From the NCBI GenBank assembly GCA_011526105.1, contig WYAZ01000198.1:1-33484 (forward strand): a stretch of 33,484 nucleotides of DNA, read 5' to 3'. The translations under genes and the position numbers were made by a program. Source of the DNA: Deltaproteobacteria bacterium. Lineage in GTDB: Bacteria; Myxococcota; Kuafuiibacteriia; Kuafuiibacteriales; Kuafuiibacteriaceae. Shown here one piece after another: positions 1-5,696 of this stretch. How positions within the stretch are numbered: position 1 is the first letter of the stretch; each line of letters starts with the position of its first letter. The notes under the pieces are model-generated. The model ran no database searches. It saw nothing but the letters and a program-made list of their open reading frames with translations, and was not told where the DNA came from.

Positions 1-55
1 ACCCCTGACCGAGCGAGACGGCCGAGGTGCGAGGTGCGCAAGGCAGGCCGACGAA

Positions 56-77
56 CGCGCTATCCCGCGATAACGCG
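56..77. repeat. Imperfect palindrome in left-edge intergenic DNA
   Basis: CGCGCTATC and GATAACGCG flank a CCGC loop, giving a 9-bp stem with one mismatch. The first 158 bases hold no coding region I can support. The palindrome could be a hairpin in the 3' end of a transcript or a chance GC-rich dyad; no T-run follows on either strand. Confidence 0.3.
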
Positions 78-135
78 AGGAGGCCCAACACCGGGCACCG
101 ACGCGCATCGGCCGAAATCGCGACCGAAGGGGTTT

Positions 136-161
136 TGAGATGAGTTCTAGAGTTCATCTCA
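136..161. repeat. 8-bp inverted repeat overlapping the stop of the small membrane protein gene
   Basis: TGAGATGA and TCATCTCA are perfect 8-bp arms around a 10-nt centre. The right arm overlaps the stop codon (159-161) of the minus-strand gene, so the minus-strand transcript would form a hairpin right at its end. The bases after it on the minus strand are AAAACCCC, not a T-run, so it is not a classic intrinsic terminator. Confidence 0.4.
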
Positions 162-446
162 GTCTTCGACGCGGGCGGGCGGACGCTTGCGCTTGAAGAA
201 CACCGGGACCACGGAGATTGTAAACAGGACCGCCACGAAGACGTAGAAGATGGTCTGCGTGAACCGAAAGCCACCCAGCCCCAGCTCTCCGCCGCGGGCA
301 TAGACGGCGGTGCCCACGATGGCGAGGGCGCTGTAGAAGACCACCCCCACGCCGGCGCCGAGGCGCCGGTCGACCTGGGCCGAGGCGACCACCGCGATCA
401 CGCCGATCAAGGCAAAGAGCTGAAAGTTCTCGACCAACACGTCCAT
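159..446 (-). CDS. Small three-pass membrane protein, function unknown
   Basis: This 95-residue protein has three hydrophobic stretches at about residues 7-25, 32-50 and 63-84, and ends in a basic and then charged tail (FKRKRPP...RVED). That layout fits a small inner-membrane protein with a cytoplasmic C-terminus. I do not recognise a family or any catalytic motif. It is transcribed away from pyrF, with 139 bp between the two start codons, so the two probably have separate promoters. The hydrophobicity pattern and lack of a competing ORF on this stretch make it more likely real than spurious. Confidence 0.65.
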   Translation of the reverse strand: MDVLVENFQLFALIGVIAVVASAQVDRRLGAGVGVVFYSALAIVGTAVYARGGELGLGGFRFTQTIFYVFVAVLFTISVVPVFFKRKRPPARVED

Positions 447-585
447 GGGGCATCCCGTTAGGTTCGCGATAGCCTATCAGATGCCGCTGGGCGAGTCGCG
501 GCTTGGGAGCGCTCGTCTTGGGGCTTTCGTCGGGGCTCGATTCGCGCTCTACTCGAGGGGCGTCGTGCTCCCCATCAGTCATCCC

Positions 586-1317
586 ATGCCGTCCACCCCA
601 AAAGAACGGCTCATCTTCGCCCTGGACGTGGATGATCTCGACGAAGCCGAGCAGCTCGTACGCCTGCTGGCGCCTCACGTCGGCCTATTCAAGGTGGGAC
701 CCACGCTCTTCACGGGGGTTGGACCGCTGGTGCTCGACCTCATCCAAGGTATGGGGGCGGGGGTCTTTCTCGATCTCAAGTTCCATGACATTCCGGCCAC
801 CGTGGCCGCCGCCGCTCGCGCGGTGGGCCGACAGCGGGTGAAGATGTTCACCGTCCACGCTTTGGGCGGCCGCCGGATGATTCAGAACGCGGCCGGCGAG
901 CTGGTGCGCATGACGCTCATCCCCGGCGTGCCGCCGCCCCTGGTCCTCGCGGTCACCTTGCTCACGAGCCACACCCAGGAAGAGCTCGGGCAACTCGGTC
1001 TCACCGGTCCGCTGGTCGAGCACTCGGTTCGGCTCGCCAAGGGGGCGATCGAGGCGGGCGCCGGTGGGGTTGTCGCGAGCGCGCTCGAGCTGCCGCAGCT
1101 CCGAGCGGCTCTACCGCCGTCGACGATCTTCGTGACGCCCGGCATCCGCGGCGCGCGCGATCCGGTGGGCGATCAGTCGCGGGTCGTGAGCGCCAAGGAG
1201 GCCATCGAGCTCGGGGCAACCTACCTCGTCGTCGGTCGCCCCATCCGCGACGCCGCCGATCCGGCTGAAGCGGCTCAGCGAATCCTGGAAGAGATCGCGG
1301 AGGCCAAGGCGCCATGA
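586..1317 (+). CDS. pyrF: Orotidine 5'-phosphate decarboxylase
   Basis: PyrF decarboxylates OMP to UMP, the last step of de novo pyrimidine synthesis, in the cytoplasm. The TIM-barrel signatures are present: FALDVDD near the N-terminus, KVGPTLF on the next strand, the catalytic D63-x-K65-x-x-D68 in LDLKFHDIP, and the phosphate-binding C-terminal segments PGIRG and VVGRPI. The 243-residue length is normal. I chose ATG 586 because MPSTPKERLIFALDV matches usual PyrF N-termini. GTG 565, seven codons upstream, has GAGGGG at 555-560 in front of it and is a real alternative. The stop overlaps the rlmB start (ATGA), implying translational coupling. Confidence 0.95.
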   Translation: MPSTPKERLIFALDVDDLDEAEQLVRLLAPHVGLFKVGPTLFTGVGPLVLDLIQGMGAGVFLDLKFHDIPATVAAAARAVGRQRVKMFTVHALGGRRMIQNAAGELVRMTLIPGVPPPLVLAVTLLTSHTQEELGQLGLTGPLVEHSVRLAKGAIEAGAGGVVASALELPQLRAALPPSTIFVTPGIRGARDPVGDQSRVVSAKEAIELGATYLVVGRPIRDAADPAEAAQRILEEIAEAKAP

Positions 1318-2084
1318 GCCGAGGTGAGAAGAAGCGCGAGGCCCGCAACGCGGTGATCTTCGGGCTGCAGCCGGTTCGAGAGGCGATCCGCGCGGGGCGT
1401 CGCATCAGCGTCATTCACCTGGCTCGCGAGAGCTCCGGCACCACGCAGGCGCTCAAAGACGAAGCGTCCGAAAAGGGCATTCGGGTCGCCCTGGCTCAGA
1501 AGAGCTTCCTCGAGCGAGTCGCCGGTGCTCGGAATCACCAGGGCGTCGTCGCCGAGTTGCGCATGGACGATCGCCCCGACTTCGTCGATGTGGAGAGCAT
1601 CCTCGAGTACGCGGCGAGTTTGGGCGAGGCCCCTTTGGTCGTCTTGCTCGACGAGATCCAAGATCCACGAAACCTCGGTGCCATCCTTAGAAGTGCGCAC
1701 GCGCTGGGCGCCCACGGCGTGGTCATCCCCAAGAACCGCTCGGCTCCCGTGACCGGCGTGGCCATGAAGGCCTCGGCCGGCGCCTCACAGCTCGTGCCCA
1801 TCGCGGAGGTCACCAACCTGAAGCATGCGATGCGAACGCTCCGCGAGGCGGGGGTGTGGATCGCGGCCGCCACGATGGATGGTCAAGCGCCCGAGACTTT
1901 GGATCTCAAGATGCCGACCGCCTTCGTGCTGGGTTCGGAGGGCGAGGGCATCAAGCCCACCATCATCGAGCAGTGTGATCACAAAGTGTCGATCCCGCTC
2001 TCGCGAGGATTCGACAGCCTGAACGTCTCGGTCGCGGCCGGTGTGCTCCTCTTTGAAGCGGGGCGCCAGCGACGGTCGTCGTGA
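1314..2084 (+). CDS. rlmB: 23S rRNA 2'-O-ribose methyltransferase, TrmH/SpoU family (RlmB-like)
   Basis: The protein is a SPOUT-class RNA ribose methyltransferase that uses SAM through a trefoil knot. An N-terminal L30e-like substrate-binding domain spans about residues 12-85. The catalytic domain covers about 107-250, with motif 1 LDEIQDPRNLGAILRSA (112-128, including the conserved N120), motif 2 GSEGEGI (207-213) and motif 3 IPLSRGFDSLNVSVAAG (227-243). This pattern and the 256-aa length fit RlmB, which modifies G2251 of 23S rRNA in E. coli. The exact target here is inferred, since TrmH-like paralogues share the motifs. The gene overlaps pyrF upstream (ATGA) and the lipoprotein downstream (GTGA). 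Confidence 0.93.
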   Translation: MSRGEKKREARNAVIFGLQPVREAIRAGRRISVIHLARESSGTTQALKDEASEKGIRVALAQKSFLERVAGARNHQGVVAELRMDDRPDFVDVESILEYAASLGEAPLVVLLDEIQDPRNLGAILRSAHALGAHGVVIPKNRSAPVTGVAMKASAGASQLVPIAEVTNLKHAMRTLREAGVWIAAATMDGQAPETLDLKMPTAFVLGSEGEGIKPTIIEQCDHKVSIPLSRGFDSLNVSVAAGVLLFEAGRQRRSS

Positions 2085-3397
2085 TCCGCGTCCGCCCGCT
2101 GCTCCTCGGGTTGTTGTGCCTGAGCTGTGGAGATTCGCGCACGTGGATTCCGCCTCCCCCGGGCGCGGCCGAAGGATCGATGATCATTTCTGTCGAAGCG
2201 GTCGCCACTCCGCCGGCGCCCACTGCGAGTGCAGGGGCGAGCCCCGTGGAGATTGTGATCGAGGGCGACATCCCGGATGGCGCGAGGCTGGTCGCGCGAG
2301 TCTTCAGAGAGAGCCTCGCGACGCTTCAGATTCCAGCGGGCGAGCTGCCGCCCGCCGGCGACGATGTGCGATCGCTCGAGCACGATCGAAGCTTTGAGTT
2401 TCGCCTCGCCGACGCGGAGACAGAGAGCGAATGGATCGAGATCGAGGTGTCGCCGCTGTTCGTGCCGGCGATCGATACCAGCTGTCCCCCGCTCGAGCTC
2501 ATCTCGCATGGGCTCGATACCACCGCTCCGTTGTCCTTTGCCTTTGCACTCGATGGCGAGCGAGCGTGGGTGGGGGCCCAGGACCGCAGCCTCTTTGAGG
2601 TCACCGAGACGGGCGTGCGAAGACTCGAGGACGTCGATCCCGCAATCCCCCTCGACGTGGGCCACAACGGACCGTCGGGGGACGTGTGGCTCGCGGGCCA
2701 GGAGGGCCGGGTCTTTCGCGTGCATGCGGGCTCCAGTTCGATCTCGGGATCGCTGATTCTGTCCGACCCCTCGGTGGGCCCCATTCGCTGGATCGGCGGA
2801 GGCCTCATCGGTAAAGGCCGCTACGAGATCTTTGCGCTGACCGAAGCCGGACTGGTCGTTCGTATCCAGGGCGCGGATGGAGACGCGGCGTCTTCCGTGA
2901 CAGAGCTTCATCAGTTCGAAGCCTCCTTCACTCGCCGCGGGGGCGGGATAGCCTGGCTTGGGCCGGGCCGGGTGGTCGTGGCCTCTGAGTGGTCGGAGGA
3001 GCTCCTCCTCATCGAAGGCGTCGAACGCTCCTTCGAGCGTCCACCCTTGGCACCTCTCACCAGCGTCACCTCGGTCGCTCATTCACCGATTCACGGGCTC
3101 TTGGCCGGCGGCTCTCTGGGCGGAGTCGCTCAGAAAACGGAGGAGTGGCGGTATCTTGGCGATGGGGGTCATCGCTTTTTGGTCCACGCGCTGTTCCCCC
3201 AGGAGACCGGCTTCTTCATGTTCGGCAGCCTGGGCTTCGCCGCCTTCTACGACTTTCGGGTCGAGCGCTTCTGCGCTCCGGAGAAGATCGGCGTCGGCAC
3301 CATCTATGCGGTCGCGGCGCTCGATCGCCACCTCGTCGTGGTCGAGGTGAAACACAGCCCGGAGCTCCGCACCTACGTCCGACTGCTGGCCCGCTGA
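2081..3397 (+). CDS. Putative lipoprotein with beta-propeller-like repeats
   Basis: This 438-residue protein starts with a short basic n-region and hydrophobic core (MIRVRPLLLGLLCLSC), consistent with a lipoprotein signal and lipidation at C16. The lipobox is not ideal because Cys, not Leu, sits at -3. A proline/alanine-rich linker follows. The body alternates short strands with GERAWVGAQD, GDVWLAGQEG, GRVVVASEW and similar segments, as in propeller blades. Two isolated cysteines, in TSCPPL and RFCAPE, bracket the propeller-like region and could form a disulfide. No enzyme motif was seen. GTG 2081 overlaps the rlmB stop as GTGA, so it is probably the last gene of the pyrF-rlmB operon. Function unknown. 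Confidence 0.85.
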   Translation: MIRVRPLLLGLLCLSCGDSRTWIPPPPGAAEGSMIISVEAVATPPAPTASAGASPVEIVIEGDIPDGARLVARVFRESLATLQIPAGELPPAGDDVRSLEHDRSFEFRLADAETESEWIEIEVSPLFVPAIDTSCPPLELISHGLDTTAPLSFAFALDGERAWVGAQDRSLFEVTETGVRRLEDVDPAIPLDVGHNGPSGDVWLAGQEGRVFRVHAGSSSISGSLILSDPSVGPIRWIGGGLIGKGRYEIFALTEAGLVVRIQGADGDAASSVTELHQFEASFTRRGGGIAWLGPGRVVVASEWSEELLLIEGVERSFERPPLAPLTSVTSVAHSPIHGLLAGGSLGGVAQKTEEWRYLGDGGHRFLVHALFPQETGFFMFGSLGFAAFYDFRVERFCAPEKIGVGTIYAVAALDRHLVVVEVKHSPELRTYVRLLAR

Positions 3398-3446
3398 GCG
3401 CCGCCGACCCCTGGCCCGAGATTGCCGCCGCCCCCTCAGTCGGGGC

Positions 3447-3475
3447 TTGACAGGGCACCCGAAGATCCCTAAACG
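3447..3475 (+). promoter_or_regulatory. Probable sigma-70-type promoter of the tRNA-secE-nusG unit
   Basis: A perfect -35 box TTGACA (3447-3452) is followed after 17 bp by TAAACG (3470-3475), a weak -10. Transcription would start about 12 bp before the first tRNA. The GC-rich bases after the -10 resemble discriminators of stringently controlled stable-RNA promoters; that regulation is inferred. Confidence 0.5.
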
Positions 3476-3494
3476 CTTGCCACTCTCGGCGTTT

Positions 3495-3567
3495 GCTGGC
3501 GTAGCTCAATCGGTAGAGCAGCTGTTTTGTAAGCAGCAGGTTGTTGGTTCGAGTCCGATCGCCAGCT
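3495..3567 (+). tRNA. tRNA-Thr(UGU)
   Basis: This is a full 73-nt cloverleaf. The acceptor stem GCTGGCG/CGCCAGC is perfect, the D-arm is GCTC...GAGC, the anticodon stem is GCTGT/GCAGC with anticodon TGT at 3528-3530, and the T-loop is TTCGAGT. No CCA is encoded. It sits in the position of E. coli thrU. Confidence 0.97.
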
Positions 3568-3602
3568 CTACCGAAAGAAGACATCAGCAAACTCGAACGT
3601 CC

Positions 3603-3685
3603 GGAGGGATGTCCGAGTGGCCAAAGGAAGCAGGCTGTAAACCTGCCGCGCTTGCGCTTCGAAGGTTCGAATCCTTCTCCCTCCA
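3603..3685 (+). tRNA. tRNA-Tyr(GUA)
   Basis: This is an 83-nt class II tRNA with a long variable arm. The acceptor stem is GGAGGGA/TCCCTCC, the anticodon stem is GCAGG/CCTGC with anticodon GTA at 3637-3639, and the T-arm is GAAGG/CCTTC with loop TTCGAAT. No CCA is encoded. It matches the position of E. coli tyrU. Confidence 0.97.
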
Positions 3686-3734
3686 CTGCCCGGGCCCGCG
3701 GCCGGGACGTGAAAACTGAAGTCCGACGAAGACT

Positions 3735-3807
<73 letters not shown>

Positions 3808-3832
3808 TCCGAGCCGAAAGGCGAGGGATTTA

Positions 3833-3905
<73 letters not shown>

Positions 3906-3961
3906 CAATCTTTTTCCCCTTGGCAGTCCGGACCCCTTGGACTACGACCCCCCTTCGTTTA

Positions 3962-3979
3962 GCCGGACTCCGGTCCGGC
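3962..3979 (+). other. Strong hairpin in the 89-bp spacer where tuf would be expected
   Basis: GCCGGAC/GTCCGGC forms a perfect 7-bp stem with a TCCG loop. A second weak stem, AGTCC/GGACT, lies just upstream. TTTT occurs 10 bp after the hairpin, too far for a textbook terminator. It may be a tRNA processing signal or the scar of a lost gene. Confidence 0.45.
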
Positions 3980-3994
3980 GAACCGTGTCCTTTT

Positions 3995-4067
3995 AGGGCA
4001 GTAGCTCTAATGGTAGAGCGGCGGATTCCAAATCCGTAGGATGGGGGTTCGAGTCCCTCCTGCCCTG
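3995..4067 (+). tRNA. tRNA-Trp(CCA)
   Basis: This is a 73-nt cloverleaf with acceptor stem AGGGCAG/CTGCCCT, anticodon stem GCGGA/TCCGT, anticodon CCA at 4028-4030 and T-arm GGGGG/CCCTC. It lies 29 bp before secE, the usual tRNA-Trp-secE-nusG arrangement of many proteobacteria. Confidence 0.97.
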
Positions 4068-4096
4068 CTATCGAGACACGACGAGAGGCAACCAAC

Positions 4097-4480
4097 GTGC
4101 AGGGAGTTCAGCGTTACATCGTCTTCACCTTCCTAGGACTGAGCATGCTGCTCTGGGTCACCTTGTCGAAGGTCACTGCGGCGCTCGCCTATGCGGCGAA
4201 CGTCTCCGATGATCCGATCATCGGGAGTCAGTTCACCCTCAGCACGCTCATTGGTCTGGTCTTCGCGGTTGTCTTTGGCTTCGTGGGCTTTCGCAACGAG
4301 AAGGCCAACACCTTCACGGGCGAGGTCATCGGAGAGCTGAAGAAGGTCACGTGGCCGGCGAAGAAGGAAATCCAGACCGCGACCATCGTCGTGATCGTGA
4401 CGACCCTCATTCTGGGACTGACGCTCTTCCTTTTCGATACCGTGTGGGGTCAGCTCACCGGAATCATCTACAAGAACTGA
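4097..4480 (+). CDS. secE: Protein translocase subunit SecE
   Basis: SecE is the essential clamp subunit of the SecYEG translocon in the inner membrane. This 127-residue version has three predicted transmembrane segments (about 7-33, 46-65 and 95-125), like the long E. coli form. It carries the conserved amphipathic signature GEVIGELKKVTWPAKKE (75-91), with the TWP motif at the membrane surface, ahead of the last helix. The start is GTG 4097 with a GAGAGG-type Shine-Dalgarno at 4084-4089. It is followed 8 bp later by nusG, the almost invariant partner gene. Confidence 0.97.
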   Translation: MQGVQRYIVFTFLGLSMLLWVTLSKVTAALAYAANVSDDPIIGSQFTLSTLIGLVFAVVFGFVGFRNEKANTFTGEVIGELKKVTWPAKKEIQTATIVVIVTTLILGLTLFLFDTVWGQLTGIIYKN

Positions 4481-4488
4481 TAGGCGAC

Positions 4489-5154
4489 ATGCTCGTCGAG
4501 ACAAAGAGGCCTTTTGTGTCTGAGGAACCGAACAATTCGGAAGAGGCGGGCGAGGTTGCGTCCACCAAGCAGGTCGAAGAGGCCGAGGCTCCGGCCGTTC
4601 CGGCGGAGCATCCGAACAAGAACCTGAAGTGGTACGTCATCAACACGTACTCCGGCTTCGAAGCGCAGGCCAAGAAGAGCCTCGAAGAGCGCGTCAAGCG
4701 CGAGGGCCTCGAGTTCTCTTTTGGCGAGGTGATGGTCCCGCAAGAAGAGATCGTCGAAGTCGTCAAGGGAAAGAAGCGCTCCTCCAAGCGCAAGTTCTTC
4801 CCGAGCTACATGCTCGTGCAGATGGAGCTGAACGACAAAGCCTGGCACCTGGTGAAGAACACGCCCAAGGTCACCGGCTTCGTCGGCAATCAGCAGAACC
4901 CGCAGCCGATCCGTCAGGCAGAGATGGAGAAGCTCGTCGCTCAGCTCACGCAGGGCGCCATCAGCGTCAAGCCGCGCATCGAGTTCGAGTCCGGCGAGAA
5001 CGTTCGCGTGACCGAGGGTCCCTTCGCGAGCTTCAACGGCGTGGTCGAGGACGTGAACGAGGACAAGCAGAAGCTGCGTGTGCTCGTGTCGATCTTCGGG
5101 CGGGCTACGCCAGTCGAGCTCGACTTCCAGCAGGTCGAAAAAGTCGCGACCTGA
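4489..5154 (+). CDS. nusG: Transcription termination/antitermination factor NusG
   Basis: NusG binds RNA polymerase through its NGN domain and uses its KOW domain to contact Rho or ribosomal protein S10. The NGN domain covers about residues 46-150 ([12 protein letters not shown], then [10 protein letters not shown]). The KOW domain lies at about 165-221 ([21 protein letters not shown]). Before NGN is an acidic, low-complexity extension of about 45 residues, so the 221-aa protein is longer than the roughly 180-aa E. coli NusG. ATG 4489 lies 8 bp after secE but has a weak ribosome-binding site. GTG 4516, in frame and preceded by AAGAGG, would remove nine residues and is a credible alternative. 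Confidence 0.96.
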   Translation: MLVETKRPFVSEEPNNSEEAGEVASTKQVEEAEAPAVPAEHPNKNLKWYVINTYSGFEAQAKKSLEERVKREGLEFSFGEVMVPQEEIVEVVKGKKRSSKRKFFPSYMLVQMELNDKAWHLVKNTPKVTGFVGNQQNPQPIRQAEMEKLVAQLTQGAISVKPRIEFESGENVRVTEGPFASFNGVVEDVNEDKQKLRVLVSIFGRATPVELDFQQVEKVAT

Positions 5155-5260
5155 TTCGCTGGATCTCCGGGCGAGAGGCGGTTCGAGAACGGACGACCGC
5201 CGCCGCGCCAGCATCTCTCGCCTCTCGTCGGGACGTCGAGATCGGAGCTGGCTCGGGACG

Positions 5261-5280
5261 AGGTTAGGGGAGGTTAGGGG
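5261..5280. repeat. Two adjacent copies of AGGTTAGGGG
   Basis: The 10-bp unit AGGTTAGGGG occurs twice back to back (5261-5270 and 5271-5280) and runs directly into the first copy of the dispersed repeat at 5277. It may be part of the repeat's boundary. Confidence 0.6.
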
Positions 5281-5306
5281 GACGCTCGACTGAACCCGAT
5301 CTCCGG
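5277..5306 (-). repeat. Dispersed intergenic repeat, copy A (left side)
   Basis: Read on the minus strand, this copy contains CAGTCGAGCGTCCCCC preceded by GGGTT, with one base different from the other four copies (GGGTC). Its flank GATCTCCGG (plus strand) is shared with copy B, giving a 30-bp match with one mismatch. Confidence 0.8.
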
Positions 5307-5352
5307 TCGCTGCGCAGACGTCAAGGAACCCGCGACCCTACGAGCCGAGTTC

Positions 5353-5382
5353 GGGGGACGCTCGACTGGACCCGATCTCCGG
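5353..5382 (-). repeat. Dispersed intergenic repeat, copy B (left side)
   Basis: It lies in the same orientation as copy A, 76 bp downstream, and has the exact core CCAGTCGAGCGTCCCCC on the minus strand. Copies A and B are inverted relative to the three copies on the far side of the lipoprotein gene. Confidence 0.85.
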
Positions 5383-5696
5383 AGCTTCCTCTGCGTCCAG
5401 CCGCGAGCCGTCGCTTCCGCACACGGAGGACACCGAACGAATTTCGGCGCTGTGCCGAACGAGTCGACCCCCAACCAAGGGTCGGGTTGGGAACTCGCGC
5501 ACGAGGGCTCGCGCGTCTCCGTCGACACCGTGACCGCAGCGCTCCATCGCGAGTACGAGGTCGAGCCTTACGAGCGCAGGGTCGGGCTCGGCGGGGTTGG
5601 CCATCCGGTACGACCGCGTCGCTGGGAGCAACATTTCAGCTGGCCGTGCGGGACCTCGGGTGACCAAGGAAGCCGACGCAGTCTAGAGTCGGGGTC

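Larger units (their letters stand above)
5155..5696. other. 542-bp intergenic region after nusG with repeats, no supported gene
   Basis: No coding region here has a recognisable product. The stretch contains a distant inverted repeat, CGAGAGGCG (5172-5180) with CGCCTCTCG (5219-5227). It also has two adjacent copies of AGGTTAGGGG (5261-5280) and two copies of a 30-bp element at 5277-5306 and 5353-5382. The 5' region of the lipoprotein gene at 5697 must also lie here. I found no convincing promoter or T-run terminator. Confidence 0.6.

Noticed and set aside
1979-3082. Minus-strand open frame of 367 codons opposite the first lipoprotein
   Set aside because: The plus-strand gene is in an overlapping operon with a signal peptide; this frame is an antisense shadow.
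3447-3719. Short open frames across the tRNA cluster
   Set aside because: They cover tRNA-Thr and tRNA-Tyr and their translation is only the tRNA sequence read as codons.
5261-5280. Telomere-like GGTTAGGGG motif
   Set aside because: Only two units, inside a chromosomal housekeeping cluster; resemblance to telomere repeats is chance.
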